64,000 nucleotides of DNA. Origin: Cotesia glomerata. Lineage: Eukaryota; Arthropoda; Insecta; Hymenoptera; Braconidae. Each line of letters begins with the position of its first letter. The first letter of the stretch is position 1. Below the pieces are notes generated by a model, which was not told where the DNA came from, made no database searches, and was given only the letters and a program-made list of their open reading frames with translations. Shown here piece by piece: positions 1 through 10,058 of the stretch. The stretch lies in NCBI RefSeq assembly GCF_020080835.1, contig NC_058161.1:25926837-25990836 (forward strand). The letters are read 5' to 3'. The position numbers were made by a program, and so were the translations under genes.

Positions 1-621
1 ATTTCTTCAACTTGTTTTGCGATAGCATTGAGAGAGTCGAGATCATCAGCACCGCCAGTAATGTCGTCGACATAACTTCCCCTTTCGATCGGTTCAGCAG
101 CTAAAGGAAAGTCGTGACCTTCGTCTAGCAGTAGTTGTCTCAGGGTGCGGCCTGATAAGTAAGGAGCTGATGTAGTTCCGTATGTAACTGTGGTAAGTTC
201 GAACTCTTGGCTCTGTGAGTTATTATCAGTCCATAAGATGCGTTGGAACTTGCGATCATCAGGATGTATGAGAATTTGGCGAAACATCTTTTCTACGTCA
301 GTTGTAAAGATGAGGCGATGGCGACGGACATACAACAGCACGTCGAAGATGTCATTCTGAGTCTTGGGACCGACATGAAGCAGTTCGTTGAGCGAATAGC
401 CTGATGTTGTCTTACTAGAGCCATTGAACACCACACGAATTTTGTTATTGCGCATCACTCCGTGATGAGGGAGGTAATAGACAACGTCTGAAGCAGTTGA
501 CGGTTGAACTTTCTCCATGTGACCCAGGGACTCGTACTCGGTGAGAAACTCTGTGTACAGTCGATGAAGATTTGGTTGTTGGGCGATGCGATTGAGAATG
601 CGAGATAGCGAACGTTGTGCA
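1..621 (-). pseudogene. BEL/Pao reverse transcriptase segment of pol (partial, frameshifted)
   Basis: This is the pol part of the BEL/Pao retrotransposon that occupies the left edge. The - strand stays open to base 1. It carries the reverse-transcriptase catalytic motif Y-V-D-D at 63-74 (context GSYVDDITGG) and the upstream palm signatures RVVFNGSS and FTTDVEKMFRQ. Enzymes of this type copy the element RNA into DNA in cytoplasmic particles. The RT frame is offset by one base from the gag/protease frame. The break lies near 622, where the protein leaves the motif NAPPLGYSKA; a one-base deletion is the simplest explanation. The rest of RT, RNase H, integrase and the 3' LTR lie beyond the left edge. 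This copy is therefore probably not autonomous. The family call is secure; the exact break position is good to a few bases. Confidence 0.85.
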
Positions 622-1567
622 ATGCCTTCGAGTATCCAAGCGGAGGAGCATTGGGTTTGAAGGGCAATCGCACGATGTAGCGACCTGAGCTGTCGCGAGA
701 GTGAGTGGCGATGAAGTGTGCTTCACACTCGGCTTCTTCAGCACTAAGAGATTCTTGGTGAGACGCTGGAACTTCTTCCTGCTCCCAGAATTTCGAGACG
801 AGTTCGTGAAGCTGCAGGTTTGAGATTAGGTGACCTTGATGTGCAGGCGAGGTGCTAGAAGATGGACCAGCAGGTCCTAGAACTGCCCATCCAAAGACAG
901 TCTGAATGGCGATAGGCTGACCTGGTTTTCCGGTGATTACTCCAGGCTTAATGATTAAGCCATAAAAGTCAGCTCCAATGAGGACGTCAATTCGACCTGG
1001 TGATAGATGATCTGGATCTGCTAGTTCCAAATCAGAGATATGATTCCAGGATTGACTGGCGATGACGACTGGAGGCAGTTCGACGGTAAGAGACTGCAGT
1101 ACGTGCGCATGAAGCTCAATCTGGTCTTCAGAATGATTAGATCGTAAAGTGATGTCAACAGCACCCTTCGTTGATCCTGAAGGCACACTTCCTACTCCAA
1201 TAATCGGGATACTCGTTTTGGAAGGCTTCATATCAAGCTGGCGAGCGAGCTGCAGAGAAATCAGCGATAGTTCTGACCCTGGATCGATCAACAGACGTAC
1301 TGTGCGAGGATGATGTGTTGGCGATACGATGAGGGCTTGTGCTGTGGCCAACAACACCAGAGGTCTTGATGCTGAGGCTGTGTTGCACGAAGAACGAGCT
1401 TGTTGCGAAGAGAGTAGCGATGCTGCGATAGGCAATGACGAGGTCGTTGCGGCGATAGGCGATGGCGATGGCGATAATGCGATAGGCGATGGCGATAATG
1501 CGATAGGCGATGGCGATAATGCGATAGGCGATGGCGATGTCGTGCTAGCAGATGATGCATCAGGTAG
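622..1567 (-). CDS. BEL/Pao retropepsin-like protease (DUF1758) and pol N-terminus
   Basis: The frame is open from the codon after the gag stop (1568-1570) down to the frameshift near 622, and it is the same frame as gag. The first ATG (1435) is probably not the real start. The first ~40 codons encode a low-complexity linker of 7-residue repeats (SPSPIAL) made by 21-bp DNA repeats at 1452-1541. Next comes a retropepsin-like aspartic protease domain of the DUF1758 type with active-site motif LIDPGSELS near 1280. The canonical triad is D-T/S-G, and here the second position is proline. The later DVLIGADFYGLI segment is typical of the same domain. It would release mature Gag and Pol. The segment ends with the motif preceding BEL reverse transcriptase. 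The domain call is firm. Whether it is made by stop-codon readthrough is discussed in the findings. Confidence 0.82.
1452..1541. repeat. 21-bp minisatellite inside gag-pol linker
   Basis: About four tandem copies of a 21-bp unit begin at 1452, 1479, 1500 and 1521; the first is expanded by 6 bp. The unit length is a multiple of three. On the element's coding strand it makes Ser-Pro-Ile-Ala-Leu repeats without stops. On the opposite strand it produces a spurious Gly-Asp-Asp repeat ORF. Confidence 0.9.
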
Positions 1568-2956
1568 TCAGAATGACGTATTCTGACCTACCTGCTGAGA
1601 GGCAGTAGATTGAGAATTCATCATTGTGTTAGATGAAGTTGATGCTGAGCTGAGAAGCGTAGAATCATGTAGCATGGAATGATGCGCTGCTTGGCAAAAC
1701 CGACAGCGTTTTTGGCTACGACAATTCTCGAACGAATGAGGTCCAAGACAGTTGGGGCACAACGACTTGGAGATAGCCAGCTGATGACGCTCTTTGGGCG
1801 ATAATCTTTGGAACGCTGGGCACGATACGATGAAATGTGCTTCACCACAGCACGAACAAGGACGTTGTGGTCTTGGAGATGCTCCAGCGATCTGTCCAGG
1901 AGGTGGTTGAGTTGTTGTAGGAGGTCCAGTGGCCATAGTGACGTTTTGCGATGTCGAACTGGTCATATGGACATGTGCAGATGATGTCTTAGATCCGTGG
2001 GTGAGTTTGCTACCACTCGCGGACTTTTTGTTGACCTTAGGGTCACGTGGTTTGACTGGAAGACGTCCTTCCATGGCTTCAAGGGCTCGTGCACGAGCTA
2101 GCAGGAAGCTCTTGATACGATCGTACGGTGGGAAATCTGTAGCCGCTCCCAGCGTGATTTCCCAGTCTTCTCGAGTCTGAGGATCCAGCTTCTGAGTAAT
2201 ATAATGTACAATAATGTGATCCCAGTGATCAACTGGCGATCCGAGAGCCCTCAGGGCATTTAGTACCTCAGAAGTGGTGTTGATAACGTTGTTAACCTCT
2301 TTGGCGGCTCGCGACGCCATTTTGGGTATGGTAAACAGTTTGTTGAGTTGAGCCGTGATCAATACTCGCTTGTTCTCATACCTCGTGGTCAGAGTTTGCC
2401 AGGCTGTGGCGAATGCAGTGTCTGTTATCTCCACATTAGCGACGAGAGAGTATGCAGTGCCTTGGAGGCTCTGGAGAAGATAGTGCATCTTGTCAACCTC
2501 GTTAACACCGTCTTTGTTGACGACGGATGAGAACTTATTTTTGAATGATTGCCATTCAAGAAGCTCTCCATTGAATTTTGGAGGTTGAATAGTTGGCAAC
2601 TGTGGACGAAAGGCGGTAGCCTCATTTGCAGTGCGATTGTGAGGCGAGAGAGGAACCACACGAGGTTCAATTTCGGCGATGCGGCGCTTGAGAGAAGATT
2701 TAACCATTACGTAGCGATTAACGGCCTTGGTGAATCGACCTTCTTTAAAGTAATTGTGGGTGATATCAATATCCTTGCAACTGGTCAATTTGTCATTGGC
2801 GTCGGCAATCTTGTTCCACGTAGACTCAAGCACCTCGAGCTTGACTTCGCAGTCAATTGGCTGGATCAGATTGTGCTCGCCGTTTCCGACTTCATTGACC
2901 ATGGAGTTGAGGGCACCCATGTGAGTTTCGAACACCAGTAGGTACTTGGCAGACAT
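1568..2956 (-). CDS. BEL/Pao Gag polyprotein (DUF1759 plus zinc knuckles)
   Basis: This intact 462-residue ORF starts MSAKYLLVFETHMG. Residues ~120-270 resemble the DUF1759 capsid-like region of BEL/Pao Gag (motifs PKFNGELLEWQSFKNKF and KMHYLLQSLQGTAYSL). The C-terminal third has Cys/His knuckles (CSCCGEAHFIVSC, CPNCLGPHSFENC, CRFCQAAHHSMLH) that would bind element RNA. The tail is Ser/Thr-rich. The start at 2956 is the first ATG after a leader that contains the primer-binding site. The ORF ends at TGA (1568-1570), followed directly by CTA, and the same frame then stays open into the protease. BEL elements usually encode Gag-Pol as one continuous ORF, so this stop is either a mutation or a readthrough site. 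Confidence 0.9.
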   Translation of the reverse strand: MSAKYLLVFETHMGALNSMVNEVGNGEHNLIQPIDCEVKLEVLESTWNKIADANDKLTSCKDIDITHNYFKEGRFTKAVNRYVMVKSSLKRRIAEIEPRVVPLSPHNRTANEATAFRPQLPTIQPPKFNGELLEWQSFKNKFSSVVNKDGVNEVDKMHYLLQSLQGTAYSLVANVEITDTAFATAWQTLTTRYENKRVLITAQLNKLFTIPKMASRAAKEVNNVINTTSEVLNALRALGSPVDHWDHIIVHYITQKLDPQTREDWEITLGAATDFPPYDRIKSFLLARARALEAMEGRLPVKPRDPKVNKKSASGSKLTHGSKTSSAHVHMTSSTSQNVTMATGPPTTTQPPPGQIAGASPRPQRPCSCCGEAHFIVSCPAFQRLSPKERHQLAISKSLCPNCLGPHSFENCRSQKRCRFCQAAHHSMLHDSTLLSSASTSSNTMMNSQSTASQQVGQNTSF

Positions 2957-3338
2957 CGTAATAATCTGAAAGATATCGAAAGAGAATGAATTCGAGAAAA
3001 AGAAGTAAGTTAGCGATAAAGAGAGATATAAAAGGAGCGAACTGACAATTTAGATGAATCCTCTTGTGTACTCGATGCGATGAAGATGTAGTGCGATGAC
3101 CTTGAGTTGAGACCTGATTCCAATAATCACTTTTTTACGACGCGCACACGAATGACACAGGTAGATCTTCGCACTAAGGGTCCCAATCTAACTTTCCACC
3201 AACGCAGTACACTTTTAGGTACTCAGCAATGCGTCGGAGTTGCCAAACGCGCACTAGATTACCGGAACTACACAAAATTCACTCAAAGTATTTTTGTATT
3301 TTTTATTAAGCGATAAATTTGAACGAAACTATCCAAAA
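2957..3338 (-). other. BEL/Pao 5' leader
   Basis: This region lies between the primer-binding site and the Gag start. It holds no conserved ORF on the element strand. A 69-codon ORF on the + strand (3107-3316) is a chance reading. Confidence 0.6.
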
Positions 3339-3355
3339 TCCGGCTCGAGGGACCA
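3339..3355 (-). promoter_or_regulatory. Primer-binding site (tRNA-Tyr type)
   Basis: The + strand reads TCCGGCTCGAGGGACCA. From memory this is the 3' end of a eukaryotic tRNA-Tyr, including CCA, with one G/A difference. On the element (-) strand it is therefore the complementary primer-binding site for minus-strand cDNA synthesis. It sits ~380 bp upstream of gag, as expected directly downstream of the 5' LTR. Confidence 0.72.
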
Positions 3356-3358
3356 TTT

Positions 3359-3739
3359 TGTATAAAACTTCAAATCTTATAAGATAAAAGATACTGGGAC
3401 TTTGGTTCGTTTCTGTTTGTTCAATTTCAATAAAAAATACAAAAATTATTAACAAAAATAACACTATATATTTATTAACAAAAGTACACTAAATATTTCA
3501 CTAATTTGATAGCGGATTGTTTAAATAAACGTAGATAAGCAAAACACAGCGTGGTTATCAAAAGCGAAGCAGGTTAGCACGTGGTTAAGGCAAAAACCGC
3601 CGACACTGTAAAAAGCGGTAATTACTGCACGAAAATGTTAATTTATCTGAAACACACTAAATTAATTAAAAGCAATCAGATTAAGCAAAAGAAAGTTATA
3701 ATAGTAAGCAAAACGGCGATTTTATAGTATGAAAAAAAG
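3359..3739 (-). repeat. Probable 5' LTR of the BEL/Pao element (outer boundary unknown)
   Basis: The LTR should begin within three bases of the primer-binding site; a TG/CA boundary is possible at 3359-3360. The region is AT-rich with no ORF. The outer edge cannot be fixed because the 3' LTR lies outside the window. The right limit given is simply where the next recognisable block starts. Confidence 0.45.
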
Positions 3740-3937
3740 ATGGATGCGAAAAAGAACAGTAGAAATGCATTCAATCCGACAACGAAAAACGAGAAGAGAG
3801 GGAGAGAGAGCGCTCCAATTCTCGGCCAGAGGACCCCTGGTGCTCTGCAGGCGCCTGACCTGCCTCCAAGTGGAGAGGTAGAGAAGCCTCTAGTGGTTTT
3901 AGTCGGTAATGGCTGGGAAGTAGAGAGGGAGATTTGA
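3740..3937 (+). other. Short ORF of unknown origin next to LINE breakpoint
   Basis: A 65-codon ORF (MDAKKNSRNAFNPTTKNEK...) encodes a basic, Pro-rich peptide with GC content above its surroundings. It abuts exactly the point where the - strand LINE loses homology in its reverse transcriptase. That suggests it is the 5' part of another retroelement's ORF1 joined at the breakpoint. I do not recognise the family. Confidence 0.3.
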
Positions 3938-5109
3938 ACAGAAACTGAATTGTGATTTTGGGATAAGTTCCTCTGTCTCCATGAAGTATTCGAATCGGTT
4001 CAAGAAGGCCCTTTCAAAAACTTTTAGGAGGCAAGAAGCCAGAGTTATAGGTTGTAAGGAGTTGCTGTTTGGTTTTGGTATGAGGAAGATGTCATCGTTC
4101 ATCCATCCTTTTGGAGTTTCTCCTGTTTCTAGTATTCTGTTGAAGATTTGTGTCAGTATTTTTATAGCTTCTTCTGAAAGATTTTTTATCACTTCGTTGG
4201 AGATTTTGTCTGTTTCTGGGGCTGATTGAGGTTTGAGATGTTTGATAATAGAGTTTATTTTTTCTACTCTGAAAGGCCATATGCCTTAGATTGCATTTCT
4301 TCCTGCTTCTGCTGGTATATTGATGCTTTGTAATGTGGTTGTGTTTATAGAGGCCAATTTGTTCATGGCTTTTTCCTCTTCTTCTTCGTCTGTTTTTGAG
4401 TATCTGTCTGGTGTTTTCTTTGCTCCGCCGTCGTAGTTTCTTATAATATTCCATATTTTTTTGATCGGTATTTTTGGATTGATCGATTCTATAAACTTGC
4501 GTCTTTCGTTGTTTTTTATTTTTTTAAATTTTTCTCCAGATTCTCTCATTGTAATCTGTAAGTTTTCCCAATTTTCTTCCATTCTTTTGATTGTTGTTTG
4601 TTTCTCTTGCGCCATTGGCTATTAATTCTCTCCTAACTATGTCGCAGAAAGTAGAGTATGTTTTAGGTGGTCGTTCTGTTGTGTTTGTTCATCTAGCATG
4701 GCATTAGTTATTTTTTCCTGAAATTTTTCTCAGTCGACTTTGCTTGTGCGTATTTGTGGGCGGGTTTTTTTTTTATGGCTTCTGGGACATTTGTCATGAT
4801 TATTTGAATGATAATATGATCGCTTTTTAGTGTAGAGTCGGTGGTTTCTCACGTGTAGTTGGCTTTTAAGGTTTTGTTAACTATGGTTAGGTCTAGGACA
4901 TTATTGCCGAGGTTATGATTTATATAAGTGTGGTTTTCGTTGTTAATTACGAATAGTTCCAGGTCTTCTATTGCAGTTGCAAGATTTGTGCCAGACTCTG
5001 ATGTTTCTGTGCTACCTCAGTTTTCATTGTGAGTGTTGAAGTCTCCGCCAATTATGATGAGGTTTTCTCTGTTAATGTTGAGAAGCTCTTTTAATAGGGC
5101 TTTCCAGCG

Positions 5110-5457
5110 TCATAAGTTAATTCGTTTATTTGGTGGGATATAGATGCTTGTTACCATTAATTTTTTGTTATCTAGAGTGATTTTTGTGACCACTATTTCG
5201 AAGTTTTCATCATTGAAGATGGGATTGTCTAGTGTGACTTCTTCATATGGTAAACCTTTCCATATTGCTATTGCTCCGCCTTCACCTATACTGTCTTCTC
5301 TGTCTTTCCTGATTAAGTTCATTTTGGATATGCCGTAATTTGTGTCGTTTGTGAGCCAAATTTCTAATAGTATTAATATGTCATTGCACGTGCTGATGCT
5401 AGGTATAAGGTGAGATTTGTTTCTTAAGCCGCGACAGTTCCATTGTGCTATTCTCAT
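5110..5457 (-). pseudogene. LINE endonuclease fragment
   Basis: A 115-residue open piece of the endonuclease of the decayed LINE. It starts with the conserved MRIAQWNCRGL and contains EIWL (the metal-binding Glu region) and IYIPPN. The downstream GGDFN motif continues past a stop. In a live element this domain nicks target DNA to prime reverse transcription. Confidence 0.75.
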
Positions 5458-6375
5458 TTTGGAGTTGGCTTGAGCTATTGCATTATTGGTTTTGGGTTAG
5501 ACGGTCAGAAAAGTTCTCCTTGTCCGTCAATTCCATTATTTAATTGTTTATTGGTCTTTGACTTAGTTGTTTGTACGTTGTTAGGTTTATTTCGTATGTG
5601 TTTTCAGTTCTGGAAAGTTTTTTTGATGAATCCGCTAGTGGGAATGTTTTTTGGATGTCCTGGCAGAATTCCAGTGCTACTAGGTTTGTTGCTATTAGTC
5701 CCTCGTTAGTAAATGCTAGGACTGTCGATTTGCTGTGTCAAGAGATCGTCTTCTGTTCCTGTCTCATCCATTTGGTTATCATCCGAGTGTTCTTCATGTG
5801 AATTCGGGTATCCATCCTGCGGGATGTCATCGCTTCGGTAATCGTTGAATCAGCGAATTTTTCTTCTTACTATTAGCATTCTCCCGGGTTGGGGAGTTTT
5901 TCCTTCTTCGTTTTTTGAATTGGTTTGTTTTTGCCATGCACTTGATAACTAGGCGGTTAATGTATAGTTATTTGGAAATATCCAATTGTCTTCTTCTTTT
6001 AGTTGAATTTTGATTCATTTGTTCGCTTCATCAAGAGTATTTAGACCGTGCAACTTTATTAATTTGCGGGCGTCGATTTCGCTTATATTCATATAGGAAC
6101 TTATTTTATTGTTTATTGTCATGTTGACTCTGATTCTGCAGTTTCTGTCCGTAGCTCGATGTTGTTCTTTGCAGCTAGCGCAGTGAGTTTTGTTTTTGTC
6201 GCAGTCTTTCTCTCCATGTTCTTCTGCGCAAATTGGGCATCGTTTCTTCCCTCGGCATTATTTTTCGAGGTGGCCCAGTCGTTGGCAATCGCGGCATTGT
6301 TTGAGTCTTGGTTCAAAGGGTGTTATTTTGATTATTGTTATTAGAAACGAATTTTATTGTTTCGGTTGGAATTCG

Positions 6376-6720
6376 TTATTGAATGTTTGATGTGTTGTTT
6401 CTAGGTAGGGGTCTCGTGAATCTTTCTATGCGGGTTATTTTTATCGGTTGATGGTCCCTCAGGCTCAGGCCTTCTCTGATTTGCTCTTCTGTGAGGGAGG
6501 TTTTTATTCTCTTTCCGACTCCGATTCTGGTAGTTTTCCGGTCGCGGATATAAGCAAGCCAGTTCTGAGGGAGCCATTCTTTTTGGTTTTCAATTAAGTT
6601 GTTTGCCTCTAAGGCGTTGTTGTAGGTTACTTGGATTAAGTTTGCTCCTTTTCCATTAATTCTTTTAATAGCTGCATCTTTATTTTTTAGTACTCGTCCA
6701 ATATCCATTACTTTATGCAC
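6376..6720 (-). pseudogene. LINE ORF1 N-terminal fragment
   Basis: A 114-residue basic ORF (MHKVMDIGRVLKNKDAAIKR...). Its spacing 5' of the zinc-knuckle remnants identifies it as the ORF1 (RNA-binding) protein of the decayed LINE. It ends about 90 bp before the first knuckle, which continues in a different frame. Confidence 0.6.
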
Positions 6721-7422
6721 ATACTATATAAGTTACTCAGGGTACGAAAACTTGTGGCGTTATCTTTAGCTAGTATATACTGTTATTAACTCAAAACAGA
6801 GTCTTTTGCACGCCTCATAGCGCGAAGCGCGTGAGGTTGTGCTTTATACTCGACTCGTCAAGGTCAAGCAATTTTATACTGCTTGAGATTAATTAATTGC
6901 TGCAGTAATAATTTAATAATCTTAATTAAAGATAATATTTGTTGGTTTAATTAACTAATATTTTCAAATAAGCTCAAATATTTTAACCCAAGCCTGTAAT
7001 TATTCGCACCACGATAAAAAAATCTTGAATTTATATCACAAAAGTCAAAAGAAACTTGAAAAAAAATTTTAATTAAGGGATCATTCTGGTTCCGGCGCTC
7101 GAAAAAAAGCAAATATTTATTATTTTTTTACACAGAAGCTATTATAGATATTTATATAAATTTTATTTAGCTCAACACATACACTCTTGAATAATACAAA
7201 AAAATCTAACTTTATTTTTTTAAATATTTTTTATATAAATAAACAGAGGGTGAACGGAGTTCGTTCAAAAGTTGGTATGTCGCTGACGTAAATGATAACT
7301 TGAAAAAGGCTCATTTAAAATACAAAAACCAAAATTATATACCTTCAATATATAAGTAGTTATAGCAGAATCTACGGAGATTAATATTTATTGATAAAAA
7401 TCAAAATGGCTGAGATTAAAAC
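6721..7422. other. AT-rich spacer with one imperfect hairpin
   Basis: No ORF of note. An imperfect inverted repeat at ~6807-6842 has a GC-rich centre GCGCGAAGCGCG with arms CCTCA/TGAGG. Otherwise only AT-rich sequence is visible. Confidence 0.5.
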
Positions 7423-8108
7423 AAAAAAATTAGGGAAACAGTTGACCCTGAAGGACATCTCTGCAACTTCCCACCAATTCTATACCTAAACGCTTGAAAT
7501 TGCACTCATGACGTTTTTGAGCTCTTCGAGCTCATAAATACTATTTGTGTATTATTTTGAGCTTTCCGAGCTCAAAAAAATAGCTTTTGTATGCTTTTAA
7601 GCTCTTTGAGCTCAAAAGTTTGATAGAAGTTGGATAAAACACTATTTTTTTAATTTTCAAATCGCAATTACTTTCGAATAAATGAACCAATTATCACGTC
7701 GTTGGTGGCGTTCGAAGCAGTTTTTTAAGCTTTATAAAGAATCTTCAAGTTTGAATCGATAGAGAAAAAAATTTCGGAGTAATTTCGAAAATACACTTTT
7801 TTCGGTTTTCTTTCGTCAACGATAACTTACGAACGAATCAACCGATTTTAACCGGACTGGCATTGATCGACTTGGTTTTTTTGATGTTGAAAGCTGATTA
7901 GTTTTTGGAATTGATCAGTAAAGCCGTCTAAAAGTTATTTCAAAAAAACTTCTTTTTAAAAAAATTTTTTTTGTAGTATTTTTGCGATTTCTCTAAATCT
8001 ACTGGTCCGAATCGTTCCAAAGTATATTCAAAATTTAAGTTTGGTCAAGCCCTTTTGAATGGCACCAACCGCGATCAAATCGGTCAAGCCGTTCAAAAGT
8101 TATGAGAG

Positions 8109-8148
<40 letters not shown>
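7423..8148 (+). repeat. R repeat, copy A left part, ending in (AC)n
   Basis: Left portion of the recurrent ~0.9 kb repeat named R here. Hallmarks are the edge AAAATTAGG..ACAGTTGACCCTGAAGG, then CAACTTCCC, three GAGCTC-nn-GAGCTC palindromes, two blocks resembling AACCGATTTTNACGCGGTTGG and TTTTTTCGGTTTTCTTTCG, then an (AC)18 tract (8113-8148). A LINE interrupts it in the AC tract; the right part resumes at 13271. Confidence 0.85.
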
Positions 8149-8150
<2 letters not shown>

Positions 8151-8767
8151 GCGGCAGAGGAGATACTGCTACCGGGCGCGTCTCCCCGAGCGGATGGGAG
8201 AACGCTCGCTGTCCTTGGATGACACTTAATTTCTTAGTTGATGAGGTACAGCGGGTAAGAGCCAAGCAAAATAACCAAACAAAATACGCTCCCGTGGACA
8301 AAACTCCCCTTTAATGGGTTGGTCACACTAACTGACCTAACAAGACGATCGTTCTCTGCTGTGACCCACTGGGAGTGACCGGAGCCTGTATCGTAGTTTC
8401 CGACGATGCAGGCCACGGCTGATGAGAGCTTGCTCTACCGAGGTGTAAGTTGCAGCAGTGGATCAGGAGCCAGCCACTTCGGGCCTTGATCAGGAAGTAC
8501 GCAGTGAGTGTTAGAGATCGGAATCTTCACCGCTCCGAGCGAGTCTAGTCCGTCCGTGTATTCCGGGACTGGCTAAGTGTCGGCTAGGCCTCAGGGAACT
8601 GGGGTAGGAGTACTATCTCCGAGGGTACACCCGTTCCTAGTTATGGCAACCCGCTCTACTCCGTACGATGCGCTGGTAAATTAAAAAGTACGAGTAATGC
8701 ACAGGAAACAAACACGAAGGAAAACGGGCCTCATGCCCAGCAAGACGCACTGCTACTTAGTGCAAAG

Positions 8768-10045
8768 ATGAAGAGGACAGATGCGCTGGCACATCTGGAG
8801 AAGCTAGTCAGTGGACTGCAGGACTTTCTCCAAACCAAGCAAAATGTCCACAAGGAGATCAAGTCGAAGTCGACGAACATCTGCAGTGCCCTGAGAAGGT
8901 TCAAAAAACTGGACCAAGAATGGCAGGAGATCCAACAACAACACGGTAATATCGTGATGAAGACGAGTGTGACAGCGGTTTCATCAGCAAAAGCCGACAC
9001 GTTTGTCGAGGAGATGGACACAGGTGGCGAGGGTGACGTCGAGTCAGTTGTCGAAGACGGAGAGGAAACTGGAACTGATATCAGGCCCGGGAAAAGGAAA
9101 GAACGAAATTCCCCAGACTCAATGACCAGCCGTACTAAGAAGAAGAAGGACCTTAAACCAAGTCCCCCGAAAAACGCGGTAACACAGAACGGCGGAAAAA
9201 AGGAGGTGAATGAATGGCAAAAAGTCCAGTCAAGGAAGTCCAAGAGAGAGCAAGCAGTAGAAAAGCTCCAGAAGCAACCGCCGAAGGAGTCCAGGCCAGA
9301 GCCTAATCGGAAAGAACCGCGCAAACGGATCAGGCCGGACGCACTGATCATCCGCCCCGCAGAGACGGCAAAGTATGCTGAAATTCTGAAGCGAATAAAG
9401 CAGGACGTCCCTGACGAACAGGTCCGTACTACAGTGGATAAGATCCAAAGAACTAGGACCGGGAGCTTGCTGATTACGCTTTCGAGGAAGAGCGCTGACC
9501 GAGGTCAAGCCTTACAGAAGACCATCGCGGACATCCTCCAAGAAGACGCGAAGGTAATCTGCAAAGGGCCACAGGAAGACGTCGAAATACGAGATCTTGA
9601 CGGTACCACAACCAAGGAGGATATTCAGGCTGCCTTGCAAACGGAAATCGGAGAAACCTGCGAGATACCACTAGGGACAATTAAGATTCATAAGGCCTAC
9701 AGAGGTACTCAGACAGCTGTTGTGACACTACCAGCAGCTGCAGCGCGAAAGATATTGACAGGAAGCGGTAAAGTCCGGATCGGCTGGGCCAACTGCCGAA
9801 TCAGAGCTACGAGGAGACCAATCCAATGTTTCAAGTGCTGGCACTTTGGACATCTTGGATCCCAGTGCAAGAGCAATGTGGATCGGTCTAAGCTATGTAT
9901 TAGGTGCGGACAAGAGGGACACAAGATTGCTGAATGCAAAACCCAGCGAAATGTGTATTATGCGCGGATCAAAGTGCGGAGAACTCGGCTCATCATGCCG
10001 GCGCATCCAGGTGCCCAGTATTTAAAGAGGCACTCCAGAAGATAA
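8768..10045 (+). pseudogene. LINE ORF1 (Gag-like, CCHC knuckles; 3' frameshift)
   Basis: A 425-residue nucleic-acid-binding ORF1 protein. The N-terminal half is charged and probably coiled-coil, the middle is Lys-rich, and the C-terminus has CCHC knuckles CFKCWHFGHLGSQC and CIRCGQEGHKIAEC (residues ~355-392). A third knuckle and the natural C-terminus lie in another frame after ~9940. One A appears to be missing from a run after GAATGC, so the annotated ORF ends with unrelated residues. In the other frame the reading continues to a TGA at 10060-10062 that overlaps the ORF2 ATG (ATGA). This protein would coat element RNA in the RNP. Confidence 0.85.
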
Positions 10046-10058
10046 CAAACAAACAGAC

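Larger units (their letters stand above)
3938..6720 (-). mobile_element. Decayed LINE, 5' part only (ORF1 zinc knuckles, endonuclease, start of RT)
   Basis: Read on the - strand, this is a non-LTR retrotransposon. An ORF1 start is at 6720 (MHKVMDIGRVLKNKDAAI). CCHC knuckles lie near 6130-6300 (CRDCQRLGHLEK, then a stop, then CPICAEEHGEKDC and CASCKEQH). An apurinic-type endonuclease begins at 5457 (MRIAQWNCRGLRNKSHL), with GGDFNTHNEN near 5030. The N-terminal RT segment (GETPKGWMNDDIFLIPKPNS, then ITLASCLLKVFERAFLNRFE) ends near 3938 before the catalytic YxDD. Several stops and frameshifts show it is dead. The layout suggests the I/Jockey-Loner group. LINE copies normally lose their 5' end; this one has lost its 3' end, so a later deletion or rearrangement cut it. 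Confidence 0.8.

Noticed and set aside
1329..1586. + strand ORF rich in IGDGDN repeats
   Set aside because: Antisense reading of the 21-bp minisatellite inside the BEL gag-pol linker.
8731..9351. 206-codon - strand ORF
   Set aside because: Antisense shadow of LINE ORF1; Ser/Phe-rich with no domain, and the + strand has clear zinc knuckles.
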